In this document: positions 1 through 9,300 of the stretch, piece after piece | Layout: every line of letters starts with the position of its first letter | Position numbering within the stretch: the first letter of the stretch is position 1 | From: Anaerotignum sp. MSJ-24 | GTDB lineage: Bacteria; Bacillota; Clostridia; Lachnospirales; Anaerotignaceae | Reading direction: 5' to 3' | Assembly: GCF_018918145.1 (NCBI RefSeq) | Contig: NZ_JAHLPX010000011.1 | Location: 107,126-171,125 of the forward strand | Length of the DNA: 64,000 nt | The notes under the pieces: model-generated | Told to the model about the DNA's origin: nothing | The model's database searches: none | Seen by the model: the letters and a program-made list of their open reading frames with translations, nothing else | Made by a program: the position numbers and the translations under genes

Positions 1-513
1 GCAAACATAATCAAGGCAACAGACGGAAAATTCCTTGATCTGTTCTATGCAATAGCTAAGGAATATCCCCAGATTGAGGCTGACGACTGGTATATCGACA
101 TTATGACAGCTAAGCTTGTGGACGAAAAAAGACGTAAGGACTTCCAGGTTGTTGTTCTTCCTAACCTTTACGGCGACATTATCACAGACGAGGCTGCTGA
201 GTTCCAGGGCGGCGTTGGTACAGCCGGAAGTTCAAATATCGGTAAGAGATATGCTATGTTTGAGGCTATCCACGGTTCAGCTCCCCGTATGGTTGCGGAA
301 GGCAGAGATAAATATGCCGATCCTTGCAGCGTAATAAGAGCATGTGTACTTCTTCTTAACCACATCGGTTACAGCGAACAGGCCGCTAAGCTTGAAAAAG
401 CACTTGACATCTGCACACAGACAGAAAGAAAGGTTTACACAACAGGCCGTGATACAGGTGCGACAGGCGAAGAGGTTACAAACTACATAATGGAAACAAT
501 CGAAAAATTATAA
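1..513 (+). CDS. isocitrate/isopropylmalate dehydrogenase family, 3' part (probably NAD-dependent isocitrate dehydrogenase)
   Basis: The gene enters from the left edge and is open in frame 1 from base 1, so only about the last 170 residues are seen. They include the family signature around NLYGDIITDEAAEFQGG, which carries the metal-binding aspartates of this decarboxylating dehydrogenase fold, and the cofactor-side motif IHGSAPRMVAEG followed by KYADP. These match isocitrate, isopropylmalate and homoisocitrate dehydrogenases. The NLYGDI.TDEAA and HGSAP forms are most like NAD-dependent isocitrate dehydrogenases that supply 2-oxoglutarate, but the substrate-specificity region is outside the window. 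The gene ends at TAA and is followed at once by an intrinsic terminator. Confidence 0.85.
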   Translation, partial: ANIIKATDGKFLDLFYAIAKEYPQIEADDWYIDIMTAKLVDEKRRKDFQVVVLPNLYGDIITDEAAEFQGGVGTAGSSNIGKRYAMFEAIHGSAPRMVAEGRDKYADPCSVIRACVLLLNHIGYSEQAAKLEKALDICTQTERKVYTTGRDTGATGEEVTNYIMETIEKL

Positions 514-525
514 TAAGATTATTAA

Positions 526-555
526 TGGCTGTGCCTTTTGGCACAGTCATTTTTG
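526..555 (+). terminator. intrinsic terminator after the dehydrogenase
   Basis: A 10 bp stem TGGCTGTGCC/GGCACAGTCA with one G-T wobble and a four-base loop is followed by a T-rich run. It sits 13 bases after the stop codon and separates the dehydrogenase from wecB. Confidence 0.85.
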
Positions 556-641
556 TTGTAAAAATATTTAGTGTTTGTTATACTGATTATGTATAAGTAA
601 ATTTTTGCGAAACAAAAATAATAAATACGGAGAGATAATTA

Positions 642-1799
642 ATGGATAAAATAAAAGTAATGAGTGTTTTCGGAACACGACCGGAGGCTATAAAAATGGC
701 ACCTCTCGTCAAGGCGTTGGATAAAGAGCCAAAGACCGAGAGTATAGTCTGTGTTACGGCACAGCACAGGGAAATGCTTGACCAGGTGCTTGAGGATTTT
801 AAAATTGTGCCGGATTATGACCTGAACATAATGAAGGCAGGACAGACGCTTGAGGACATAACGGTAAGAGCACTTACGGGAATAGGCGAGGTAATAAGAG
901 AGGTTAAGCCTGACATAGTTCTTGTACACGGCGATACATCAACGACCTTTGCGGCTTCGCTTGCGTCTTATTATAACCAGACAAAGGTTGGCCATGTTGA
1001 GGCAGGCCTCCGCACCTATGACAAATATCAGCCGTTCCCGGAGGAAATGAACAGAAGACTTACGGGAGCTATTGCCGACCTTCATTTTTCGCCGACAAAA
1101 ATGGCAAAGGAAAATCTGCTTAAGGAAAATATAGATGAAAACGGCATTTTCATAACGGGAAATACGGCTATCGACGCACTTAAAACAACAATAGACGACA
1201 GCTATGTGTTCACAGTTGATGAGCTTAACAAAATTGATTTCAAGAATAAAAGAATTATAACGATAACGGCGCACAGAAGGGAAAATCTCGGAGAGCCGCT
1301 TAAGAATATTTGCAGAGCCTTCAGAAGAATTGCGGACGATTATGAAGACGTTGAAATGGTTTATGCAGTTCATAAAAATCCGGCAGTGTCTAATACTGTA
1401 CACGAAATTCTTGGCGGCCATGAAAGAATACATCTTCTTGATCCGCTTGATTTGCGAGATATGCACAATCTTATGAACAGATCATATCTGGTTATGACCG
1501 ATTCCGGCGGACTTCAAGAGGAGGTTCCGTCAATGGGCAAGCCTGTGCTTGTGCTCAGAAATGTTACCGAAAGACCGGAAGGTGTTGAGGCAGGAACACT
1601 TAAGCTTGCCGGAACGGACGAAAACACAGTATACGGCATGGCAAAACAGCTCCTTGATGATAAAGAGGAATACAGAAAAATGGCTGTTGCAAAAAATCCC
1701 TTCGGCGACGGAAATGCCTCCGAAAGAATAGTCGGTGCAATATTATACAGCTTCGGGCTTTCCGACGAAAGACCGGCGGACTATATTACAAAGGAGTAA
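642..1799 (+). CDS. wecB: UDP-N-acetylglucosamine 2-epimerase (non-hydrolysing)
   Basis: The 385-residue product is full length for the family. It interconverts UDP-GlcNAc and UDP-ManNAc, the first step toward ManNAc-containing wall teichoic acid linkage units or surface polysaccharides, in the cytoplasm. The sequence starts VMSVFGTRPEAIKMAP and has HGDT with Asp98, VEAGLRT with Glu120, PFPEE with Glu134, and HRREN from residue 211. These align with the catalytic acids (Asp95, Glu117, Glu131) known from E. coli WecB with a constant offset of three. SDSGGLQEE, the nucleotide-binding motif, follows near residue 285. ATG is preceded by a GGAGAG ribosome site. folA follows after 6 bases, so the two are probably co-transcribed. 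No other polysaccharide gene is nearby. Confidence 0.95.
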   Translation: MDKIKVMSVFGTRPEAIKMAPLVKALDKEPKTESIVCVTAQHREMLDQVLEDFKIVPDYDLNIMKAGQTLEDITVRALTGIGEVIREVKPDIVLVHGDTSTTFAASLASYYNQTKVGHVEAGLRTYDKYQPFPEEMNRRLTGAIADLHFSPTKMAKENLLKENIDENGIFITGNTAIDALKTTIDDSYVFTVDELNKIDFKNKRIITITAHRRENLGEPLKNICRAFRRIADDYEDVEMVYAVHKNPAVSNTVHEILGGHERIHLLDPLDLRDMHNLMNRSYLVMTDSGGLQEEVPSMGKPVLVLRNVTERPEGVEAGTLKLAGTDENTVYGMAKQLLDDKEEYRKMAVAKNPFGDGNASERIVGAILYSFGLSDERPADYITKE

Positions 1800-1805
1800 G
1801 ACAAT

Positions 1806-2294
1806 ATGAAAATGATTGCTGCCGTTGATAAAAACTGGGCGATAGGCAACAAGGGCGAGCTGCTTGCACATCTTTCCGGAGATATGAAGTTTTTCAGAGC
1901 AAAAACAACCGGAAACACCGTTATTCTCGGAAGAAAAACGCTTGCCACATTTCCCGGAGGAAATCCGCTTAAGGACAGAAGAAACATAGTGCTTACACAT
2001 AAAGCCGATTTTGACGGAAACGGTGCGGAAGTTGCCCATTCGGTTGAAGAGGTGCTTGAGCTTGTTAAAAATGAAAATACGGATAATGTATATGTTATAG
2101 GCGGCGAAAGCGTTTACAGCCAGTTCATGGATTACTGCGATACCGCATATATAACGGTTTTTGACAAGACCTTTGAGGCAGATGTGCATATAGAAAATCT
2201 GGATATGTCCGATAAGTGGCAGTTAAAAGATGAAAGCGAAGACTATGAGGAAAAGGGCATTTCCTATTGTTTCAGAACTTATGTAAAAAAGTAA
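1806..2294 (+). CDS. folA: dihydrofolate reductase
   Basis: The 162-residue protein reduces dihydrofolate to tetrahydrofolate with NADPH and supports thymidylate and purine synthesis. Visible family features are AVDKNWAIGNKGELL at the N-terminus, HLSGDMKFF with the catalytic acid at Asp26, the NADPH-binding stretch TVILGRKTLATFPG, and YVIGGESVYSQFM near residue 97. Length is typical. It lies 6 bases after wecB and is followed by a promoter for rpsF. No thymidylate synthase gene is adjacent. Confidence 0.95.
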   Translation: MKMIAAVDKNWAIGNKGELLAHLSGDMKFFRAKTTGNTVILGRKTLATFPGGNPLKDRRNIVLTHKADFDGNGAEVAHSVEEVLELVKNENTDNVYVIGGESVYSQFMDYCDTAYITVFDKTFEADVHIENLDMSDKWQLKDESEDYEEKGISYCFRTYVKK

Positions 2295-2303
2295 AAAATG
2301 TTC

Positions 2304-2332
2304 TTGCATATGGTTGGAATTTATGATAAAAT
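2304..2332 (+). promoter_or_regulatory. promoter of the rpsF-ssb-rpsR operon
   Basis: TTGCAT and TAAAAT are separated by exactly 17 bases. About 70 bases of leader follow, containing a hairpin GCTCTGT/ACAGGGC at 2361-2380 just before the ribosome site. Leaders of this operon bind the S6:S18 complex in some bacteria. I do not see the conserved CCG element of that motif here, so autoregulation is only a possibility. Confidence 0.7.
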
Positions 2333-2408
2333 CTAACGATGTAAGTTTAATTTAATCCTTGCTCTGTTTAATTACAGGGCCTTATGTCCAGAAGGAGGTG
2401 TATCAGGA

Positions 2409-2696
2409 ATGAACAAATACGAGTTAGCATTAGTTTTAAATCCGACACTTGACGAAGAAACAAAAGCAGCTGAAATGACAAAAGTTCAGGAGCTTATCGC
2501 AAGATTCGGTGGTACAATCGAAAAGATTGATGACTGGGGTAAGAGAAGACTCGCTTATGAAATCAAAAAAGTGAACGAAGGTTTCTTCAGCTTCATTACA
2601 TTTGATGCTGCAGCAACAGCTCCCGCTGAAATCGAAAGCCGTGTTCGTATCATGGAAAACGTATTACGTTACCTTATCATCCGTAAGGATGCTTAA
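2409..2696 (+). CDS. rpsF: 30S ribosomal protein S6
   Basis: This is a 95-residue S6 of normal length. It begins MNKYELALVLNPTLDEE, has the RFGGTIEKIDDWGKRRLAYEI core, and ends in RVMENVLRYLI-like sequence (here RIMENVLRYLIIRK). S6 binds S18 on the platform of the small subunit. The ATG has a strong AGAAGGAGGTG site upstream. It is the first gene of the conserved rpsF-ssb-rpsR operon, 32 bases before ssb. Confidence 0.98.
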   Translation: MNKYELALVLNPTLDEETKAAEMTKVQELIARFGGTIEKIDDWGKRRLAYEIKKVNEGFFSFITFDAAATAPAEIESRVRIMENVLRYLIIRKDA

Positions 2697-2728
2697 TTTA
2701 CGCCTATCTTTTTAACGGAGGTGTTTAT

Positions 2729-3175
2729 ATGAACAAGGTCATACTTATGGGACGACTCACAAGAGATCCCGAGGTAAGATATTCACAGGGTGCAGAACCT
2801 TTGGCGATTGCCAGATATTCACTTGCGGTCAACAAACGCTTTAAGCGTCAGGGTGAACCGGACGCAGACTTTATTCCTTGCGTTGCCTTTGGCAAACAGG
2901 GTGAGTTTGCGGAAAAGTATTTCAGAAAAGGTCAGATGGTAAGCGTAGTCGGAAGACTTCAGGTCCGTAACTGGGACGATAACGAAGGTAGAAAGCGTAC
3001 AACAACAGAGGTTGTTGTTGAAGAACAGTACTTTGCCGAAAGTAAAGCTTCTTCACAGGCACAGCGTCAGGCTGCTCCGCAGGCGGCAGGTGCTCCCGCA
3101 AAGGCAGACAACGGCGTAGGCGACGGTTTCTATCCCATTGATGAAAGTATAGAAGACGATGATTTACCCTTTTAA
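2729..3175 (+). CDS. ssb: single-stranded DNA-binding protein
   Basis: The 148-residue protein coats single-stranded DNA in replication, repair and recombination. An OB fold covers about residues 1-105, with MNKVILMGRLTRDPEVR at the start. A Gln/Ala-rich flexible linker follows, and the protein ends in the acidic tip DDDLPF that recruits partner proteins. It sits between rpsF and rpsR as in most Firmicutes and has a GGAGGTG ribosome site. Confidence 0.97.
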   Translation: MNKVILMGRLTRDPEVRYSQGAEPLAIARYSLAVNKRFKRQGEPDADFIPCVAFGKQGEFAEKYFRKGQMVSVVGRLQVRNWDDNEGRKRTTTEVVVEEQYFAESKASSQAQRQAAPQAAGAPAKADNGVGDGFYPIDESIEDDDLPF

Positions 3176-3202
3176 TCAACAATTTTAAAAGGAGGTTGTA
3201 TT

Positions 3203-3433
3203 ATGATTCAGAGAAAACGTGGACGTAGAAAAAAACGTGTATGTGCTTCATGTGCAGATAAAGTAACTGTTATCGATTACAAAGATATCAGCAAACTCAG
3301 AAGATATGTTTCTGAAAGAGGCAAAATTCTTCCCAGAAGAATTACAGGAAACTGTGCAAAGCATCAGAGAGCTTTAACAACAGCTATCAAGAGAGCAAGA
3401 CACGTTGCACTTATGCCTTATACACAGGACTAA
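3203..3433 (+). CDS. rpsR: 30S ribosomal protein S18
   Basis: The 76-residue S18 has the conserved [19 protein letters not shown] segment. Its N-terminus contains CASC, and a second Cys/His pair occurs in NCAKH, a pattern like the metal-binding form of S18 found in some bacteria. S18 pairs with S6 on the 30S platform. It is the last gene of the operon, with an AAGGAGG site and a strong terminator 16 bases beyond the stop. Confidence 0.97.
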   Translation: MIQRKRGRRKKRVCASCADKVTVIDYKDISKLRRYVSERGKILPRRITGNCAKHQRALTTAIKRARHVALMPYTQD

Positions 3434-3448
3434 TATAAAGTTCGTATT

Positions 3449-3492
3449 TAAAAAGACTGCAAAGATGATTAACCGTTTTTGCAGTCTTTTTG
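3449..3492. terminator. bidirectional terminator between rpsR and the HepT gene
   Basis: AAAAAGACTGCAAA and TTTTTGCAGTCTTTTT form a long stem flanked by A and T runs on both sides. It can end transcripts from rpsR on the plus strand and from the HepT/MntA pair on the minus strand. Confidence 0.85.
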
Positions 3493-3498
3493 CGTTTT

Positions 3499-3918
3499 CT
3501 ATAAGTTATCCAATATATCTCCGTAATAAGCTTGGATTTCATCTTTGAGCTTAATAAATTCCGGTATATAGTTGTCCAAAATTAAGTTTACAAGATTTCT
3601 GGCGGCATTGCCGTCGTAAATATGCGACATATTGGTTCTTGCCTTAAGCATTGAAAGCCATGTATCCTCATCTATAAATGAATATATGGAATATGCGGCT
3701 TTTATTATCGCTCTCGGAGAACCGGAGTTTGCAATGCTTTTGCCTTCGTATTTTATCAATTCCTTTAGGACTTTCCAACCGAGTTCGAACTGAACAAAGA
3801 ATTTATATATTATACCGCCGACAATAAATTCGTTATTTAAGTCTTCATTTTTGGCTTTGGCAAGAACTTTCAAATTTAAGCAATAGTTTTCAAATTTTTT
3901 CATAAATAACGATGCCAT
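3499..3918 (-). CDS. HepT-like HEPN toxin (nucleotidyltransferase substrate-binding protein family)
   Basis: The 139-residue, mostly helical product matches the HI0074/HepT type of HEPN protein. Residues 94-101 read RTNMSHIY, which fits the RX4HXY motif of HepT RNases: Arg94 and His99 form the nuclease centre, and Tyr101 is the position AMPylated by the partner MntA in studied systems. It is the downstream gene of a reverse two-gene unit and overlaps the end of the MntA-like gene. Two starts are possible, ATG at 3918 (MASLFMKKF) or ATG at 3903 (MKKFENY). An AAGGA stands immediately before the first and 14 bases before the second, so the start is unsettled. The toxin looks intact while its antitoxin gene is frameshifted. 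Confidence 0.82.
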   Translation of the reverse strand: MASLFMKKFENYCLNLKVLAKAKNEDLNNEFIVGGIIYKFFVQFELGWKVLKELIKYEGKSIANSGSPRAIIKAAYSIYSFIDEDTWLSMLKARTNMSHIYDGNAARNLVNLILDNYIPEFIKLKDEIQAYYGDILDNL

Positions 3919-4194
3919 CCTTTTCTATGGAAGCTCTTAATTTTTTCTGTATATTCTTATCAAGGTCAATAATATCAAATTCGAGTAATGTTGAAACATT
4001 TTCGTTTACATCAAAAGAAAAAGAGGTTTTATCACCGCCGGAAATGGCAATGTCTATATCGCTTTTTTCATAAAAGGTTCCTCTTGCCCGAGAACCGAAA
4101 AGTATCAATTTTTCTATATTATGTTTTTTGCAAGGTTAATAAGTTCGTTTATAACAATGCTTTTTATACCTGTGTTTACCGCTGAGTCAGTCAA
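3890..4194 (-). CDS. MntA-like minimal nucleotidyltransferase antitoxin, with an apparent frameshift
   Basis: Read from a TTG at 4194, which has an AGGAG site 7 bases upstream, the gene encodes MTDSAVNTGIKSIVINELIN and then LAK. It hits a stop just after a run of six A (plus-strand T run 4124-4129). One base back, the frame continues as HNIEKLILFGSRARG with the GSX10DXD nucleotidyltransferase signature (GS..., then SDIDIAI) to the stop at 3890. Joined, the product would be about 101 residues, the usual size of an MNT antitoxin, which AMPylates HepT. The break point reads A AAA AAC in the zero frame, a classic -1 slippery heptamer. It could be a mutation, a sequencing error or recoding. A shorter product could also start at TTG 4108 and keep the catalytic motif. 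Confidence 0.75.
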
Positions 4195-4348
4195 AATATC
4201 ACTCCTATTTAATATGATTTTATCATTAGTCAGTTTCAAAATCAATTCGATAGTTATTACATATTTATACTTATACATACTGTTTAAGATGAATAATTAC
4301 ATCTTTTTCGATTAATACTAAAATAAAATTATCGAAGGGAGCTTTCAT

Positions 4349-4978
4349 ATGATTACATTATCCAAAGAAACAAGCGGCATACAAAGCCTTAAGGGAACGC
4401 AGACAGAGGAGAACCTTATGCGTGCCTTTGCCGGAGAAAGCCAGGCGAGAAACCGATATACCTTTGCGGCCAAATCTGCTCACAAGAACAAGCTGCACTG
4501 CATTGAGGCGGTTTTTCAGTTTACGGCATCGCAGGAGCTGGCCCATGCGAAGGTATTTTATGACTTTCTGAAGGAGAGCAACGGTTCGACAATGTATATT
4601 GACGGCGGCTATCCTGTTGAAATATATGACGATGCTTACAGCCTTCTCAATGCGGCGGCACATAATGAATATCAGGAATATGACGATGTGTATAAGAGCT
4701 TTGCGGATATTGCGGAGCAGGAAGGCTTTATCGGTGTGGCACAGACCTTCAAAAATATTGCGGCGATAGAGAAAACACATGGCGACAGATTTCGATATTT
4801 TGCTGATCTTGTTAAGGAAAACAGGCTATTTGTTTCCGATATAAGTACCGGCTTTGTGTGCCTTAATTGTGGGTATGTATATACAGGTACGGAGGTGCCG
4901 GAGATTTGTCCCGTATGCAAGCACGACAGAGGATATTTTATAAGAGCGGAGCTGTTGCCGTATAGTGAATTAAAATAA
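4349..4978 (+). CDS. rbr: rubrerythrin
   Basis: The 209-residue protein reduces hydrogen peroxide in anaerobes using a di-iron centre fed by a rubredoxin-type iron. Residues 15-150 form the ferritin-like four-helix domain with carboxylate and histidine ligands visible as TEENL (Glu21), ELAH (Glu63, His66), NEYQE (Glu107, Glu110) and EKTH (Glu141, His144). The C-terminus is a rubredoxin-like module with Cys171 and Cys174 (CLNC) and Cys187 and Cys190 (CPVC). ATG is preceded by GAAGGGAG. It stands alone between the toxin pair and the FAH gene and fits a strictly anaerobic lifestyle. Confidence 0.95.
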   Translation: MITLSKETSGIQSLKGTQTEENLMRAFAGESQARNRYTFAAKSAHKNKLHCIEAVFQFTASQELAHAKVFYDFLKESNGSTMYIDGGYPVEIYDDAYSLLNAAAHNEYQEYDDVYKSFADIAEQEGFIGVAQTFKNIAAIEKTHGDRFRYFADLVKENRLFVSDISTGFVCLNCGYVYTGTEVPEICPVCKHDRGYFIRAELLPYSELK

Positions 4979-4981
4979 ATA

Positions 4982-5010
4982 TTGTTCTGCAATAAAGAAT
5001 ATGGTATTAT
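4982..5010 (+). promoter_or_regulatory. promoter of the FAH-family gene
   Basis: TTGTTC and TATTAT are 17 bases apart, starting a few bases after the rubrerythrin stop. The predicted transcript would have a leader of about 20 bases before the ATG at 5038. Confidence 0.55.
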
Positions 5011-5037
5011 GAAAGAAAACAATAAGGGGGATAAATT

Positions 5038-5907
5038 ATGAAGCTTATTACATTTGAGTATAACGGAGTTCAGCAGATCGGCGTGCTGAGCAAGGACGAA
5101 ACAAAGGTATATCCTATAAAAGGATATTCTTCCATGAATGAGCTTATTGACAGCTATGATGAAGGCTTATTCAATAAGCTTGCGGAAGGCATAAACGAGA
5201 GTGAGGCAATCTGCTTTGCAGATGTAATCAAAAAAGCACCTATACCAAATCCAAGACAGGACGTTATCTGCCTCGGAATAAATTATACGGAGCACGCAAA
5301 GGAGTCAGCAAGATTCCACAATGAGGCTTTCGGCGGAGAAAGACCTTATCCCATATATTTTTCTAAACGAGTAAACGAAGCTCCGGCAGATGGCGATGTG
5401 ATAAGCGGACATTTTAATATAGTAGACAGCCTTGATTATGAATCCGAGCTGGGAGTTATACTTGCGAAGGACGCGAAGAACGTAGCGCCGGAGGATGTAC
5501 ATAAATATATATTCGGATATACGGTTATAAACGATGTAAGTGCGAGAAATGTACAAACTGCACATAAGCAGTGGTATTTCGGAAAGAGTCTTGACGGATT
5601 TACTCCAATGGGACCTTGCATTTTGACCGCCGATGAGGTGGAATATCCGCCTGCACTCAAAATTACATCAAAGGTAAACGGAGAATTAAGACAGAATAGC
5701 AATACCGATATGATGATAACGGACATTGACCACATAGTAAGCGAATTGAGTGCCGGAATAACATTAAAAGCCGGAACAATAATAGCGACAGGAACACCTG
5801 CCGGAGTAGGAATGGGAATGACACCGCCTACATTCCTCAAAAAGGGTGACGTTGTGGAGTGCGAAATAGAGAAAATAGGAAAATTGACAAACACAATAGG
5901 AGATTAA
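5038..5907 (+). CDS. fumarylacetoacetate hydrolase family protein
   Basis: This is a 289-residue member of the FAH superfamily, which holds acylpyruvate hydrolases, 2-hydroxyhepta-diene-dioate isomerases and oxaloacetate decarboxylases. The catalytic domain spans about residues 70-289. It shows the metal ligands as DYESELGV (Glu135, Glu137) and NDVSARN (Asp166), then KSLDGFTPMGP with Lys183, and the TGTPAGVG loop near the C-terminus. The N-terminal 70 residues form the usual small lid domain. A GGGGG ribosome site precedes the ATG. No aromatic-catabolism genes are nearby, so the substrate cannot be read from context. A housekeeping acylpyruvase or oxaloacetate tautomerase role is plausible. 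Confidence 0.88.
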   Translation: MKLITFEYNGVQQIGVLSKDETKVYPIKGYSSMNELIDSYDEGLFNKLAEGINESEAICFADVIKKAPIPNPRQDVICLGINYTEHAKESARFHNEAFGGERPYPIYFSKRVNEAPADGDVISGHFNIVDSLDYESELGVILAKDAKNVAPEDVHKYIFGYTVINDVSARNVQTAHKQWYFGKSLDGFTPMGPCILTADEVEYPPALKITSKVNGELRQNSNTDMMITDIDHIVSELSAGITLKAGTIIATGTPAGVGMGMTPPTFLKKGDVVECEIEKIGKLTNTIGD

Positions 5908-5911
5908 CACC

Positions 5912-5952
5912 TTAACGGCTTATCCGGTTTTTCGGACAGGCCGTTTGTTTTT
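5912..5952 (+). terminator. intrinsic terminator after the FAH gene
   Basis: AACGGC and GCCGTT plus ATCCG and CGGA pair around a T-rich loop, and GTTTTTG follows. The hairpin begins about 5 bases after the stop codon. Confidence 0.8.
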
Positions 5953-6383
5953 GAGCAAAAAAATAACAGGAGGTTTCTCCTGTAAGCATTGACAAACAAA
6001 GGTTTTTATGATATTATTATTAAACTTGCCAATAAAGTGTGTTTGTCTTTACGAACATAATCATTATAGCACAACTGATTATCCATTTCAAGATAATTAA
6101 TTAGTAAAAGTAATGAAAATAAGATTGACAAAAAATATTTTTGCGGTATCAAACAAAATTTTTGATATATTATCAAGAATTTATGTCAATTATATATAAA
6201 AACATAGACCTAAAATCTGTGTTTTGTAATTTTTGGGATAGAATTTCCTGAATTTTGTGAACTTTTTACCTCCGGCTGATCAAAGGTTGGGAGGTAATTG
6301 TGTTGACTTTGTTCGGGCAGTTCTTACTTTTTTTATATGAGATTTTTACTTGTTAGCGTCTATCATTTTTAAGGGGTGGCTTT
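5953..6383 (+). other. gene-free rpoB leader region
   Basis: No convincing ORF lies here. The stretch is very AT-rich and contains the promoter at 5989-6017. A second, weaker promoter-like pair is TTGACA at 6125-6130 with TATCAA 16 bases on. A hairpin TTACCTCC/GGAGGTAA (6266-6297, 16-base loop) lies about 85 bases before rpoB. The hairpin has no T run, so it is not an obvious terminator and could be a processing or autoregulatory element of the rpoBC transcript. Confidence 0.6.
5989..6017 (+). promoter_or_regulatory. promoter upstream of rpoB
   Basis: A consensus TTGACA is followed 17 bases later by TATTAT. If used, it gives an untranslated leader of about 360 bases before rpoB. Confidence 0.7.
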
Positions 6384-9300
6384 ATGGAAAAAAACAGAAT
6401 TCACTCGGCTCAAATGGGCGAGATGAAAAGAAAAAGCTATTCAAGAATTAAAGAAGTTCTTGAAATGCCGAATCTTCTTGAAGTCCAGAAGAACAGCTAC
6501 AAATGGTTCCTTGACGAAGGCCTTCAGGAAGTGTTTGAGGATGTTTCTCCTATTACAGACTTCAACGGAAACCTTATGCTTGAGTTCACTGACTTTACAC
6601 TTGATTCAACACCCAAGTATTCACTTGAAGAGTGTAAGGAAAGAGATGCAACATATGCTGCTGCACTCAAGGTAAGAGCAAGACTTATTAATAAAGAAAC
6701 AGAGGAAATCAAGGATCAGGAAATATTCATGGGCGATTTCCCTCTTATGACAGATACCGGCACATTCATAATCAACGGTGCTGAACGAGTTATCGTCAGC
6801 CAGCTCGTAAGATCACCCGGTATTTATTACGCATCGGAATTTGATAAGCTTGGTAAAAAGCTTCTTTCATCAACGGTTATCCCCAACAGAGGCGCATGGC
6901 TTGAATATGAAACAGATTCAAACGATGTATTCAGCGTTCGTGTGGACAGAACAAGAAAGGTTCCCGTTACTGTTCTCATAAGAGCACTCGGAGTAAGCTC
7001 CGATGCGGAAATCATCGAACTTTTCGGTGAAGAACCCAAAATCCTTGCTACAATCGAAAAGGACGTAAGCAAGAGCTATGAAGAAGGTCTTGTTGAGCTT
7101 TATAAAAAGCTTCGTCCCGGCGAGCCTCCCACAGTAGAAAGCTCAGAGAGCCTTCTCAGAGGTATGTTCTTCGATCCCAAGAGATATGACCTTGCAAAGG
7201 TTGGTAGATACAAATTCAATAAAAAGCTTGCTCTCAAGACAAGAGTAAGCGGTGCTGTGCTTGCAGAGGCTGTTGTTGATCCTATGACAGGCGAAATCGT
7301 TGCAGAGGAAGGCACAGTGCTTTCACAGGCTATTCTTGAAACAATCCAGGATACAGGTGTTGCCGGAATCATTATCAGAAACGAAGAAGGCAGAGAAATC
7401 AAAATCCTTTCAAACAGAGCGGTTTCCATCGAGCCTTTCGTTGCTGAATACGGTCTTACGGCTCAGGAGCTCGGCGTTAAGGAAAAGGTTTACTATCCTG
7501 TTCTTTGCGAAATACTTGAAAGCTGCGAAAACGCAGACGAAATCAAGGCTGCCGTTAAGGCTAAACACCATGAGCTTATTCCTATCCATATCACAGTTGA
7601 GGACATTATGGCTTCTATCAACTATGTAATGCACCTTGACTATGGCTATGGCAATGTGGACGATATTGACCACCTCGGAAACAGACGTATCCGTTCGGTA
7701 GGCGAGCTTCTCCAGAACCAGTTCAGAATAGGTCTTTCAAGAATGGAAAGAGTTGTTCGTGAGCGTATGACAATCCAGGATATGGAGAATGCAACACCTC
7801 AGGCACTTATCAATGTAAGACCTGTAACTGCCGCAATTAAGGAGTTCTTCGGAAGCTCACAGCTTTCACAGTTCATGGACCAGAACAATCCGCTTTCCGA
7901 GCTTACACATAAGCGTCGTCTTTCGGCACTCGGCCCGGGCGGTCTTTCAAGAGAAAGAGCCGGATTCGAGGTTCGTGACGTACATTCATCACATTACGGA
8001 AGAATGTGCCCCATCGAGACACCCGAAGGTCCTAACATCGGTCTTATCAACTCACTTGCAACATTCGCAAGAATCAATGAATACGGCTTTATCGAAGCTC
8101 CTTACAGAGTAATCGTTAAGGACGAAAACGGTGAGCCCGTTGTTACAGACGAAGTAAGATATGTTACAGCCGATGAAGAGGAAAACTACAACGTAGTTCA
8201 GGCCAACGAGCCTCTTCTTCCCGATGGACATTTTGCACATAAGAAGGTTACAGGACGTCATCGTGACGATATTATCGAAGTAGACAGAACGGAAGTTCAG
8301 CTTATGGACGTTTCGCCCAAGCAGATGGTTTCCGTTGCTACTGCGCTTATTCCTTTCCTTGAAAACGACGATGCTAACCGTGCGCTCATGGGATCTAACA
8401 TGCAGCGTCAGGCTGTGCCTCTTCTTACAACGGATTCTCCTATCGTAGGAACAGGTATGGAATACAAGGCAGCAAAGGACTCAGGTATCGCCATTGTTGC
8501 TAAAAAAGGCGGCGTTGTTGAAAAGCTCAGCGCAAACGAAATTGTTATCAAAAACGACGAAGGACAGAGAGATGTATATCATCTTATCAAGTTCCAGAGA
8601 AGTAACCAGGGAACATGTCTTAACCAGAGACCTATTGTAAATAAGGGTGAAAGAGTTGAAGCAGGACGTATTATTGCGGACGGTGCATCAACAAGCAACG
8701 GAGAGCTTGCTCTCGGTAAAAATCCTCTTATCGGTTTCATGACATGGGAAGGTTATAACTACGAGGACGCCGTTCTTCTCAGCGAAAAGCTCGTTCAGGA
8801 GGACGTTTACACATCTGTTCATATTGAAGAATTTGAAGCAGAAGCAAGAGATACAAAGCTCGGACCCGAAGAAATTACAAGAGATATTCCTAACGTAGGC
8901 GAGGACGCACTCCGTGACCTTGACGAAAGAGGTATTATCCGTGTAGGTGCAGAGGTTCGTTCGAACGATATACTTGTAGGTAAGGTTACACCTAAGGGTG
9001 AAACAGAGCTTACGGCAGAGGAAAGACTTCTCCGTGCAATCTTCGGCGAGAAGGCAAGAGAGGTCAGAGATACATCACTCAGAGTTCCTCACGGTGAATC
9101 CGGTATCATTGTTGACGTTAAGATATTTACAAGAGAAAACGGCGACGACATCGGCCCCGGCGTAAATCAGCTTGTCCGTGTATATATTGCACAGAAACGT
9201 AAGATTTCCGTTGGTGACAAGATGGCCGGACGTCATGGTAACAAGGGTGTTGTTTCGAGAGTTCTTCCCGTTGAGGATATGCCTTTCCTTGAAAACGGCC

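Noticed and set aside
2361..2380. S6:S18 regulatory motif
   Set aside because: The hairpin is in the right place, but the conserved CCG element is not visible, so I did not call the motif.
6266..6297. An L10-binding type leader before rpoB
   Set aside because: rplJ-rplL are not in this transcript, and the hairpin lacks the L10-leader features I know. I kept it only as an unexplained hairpin.
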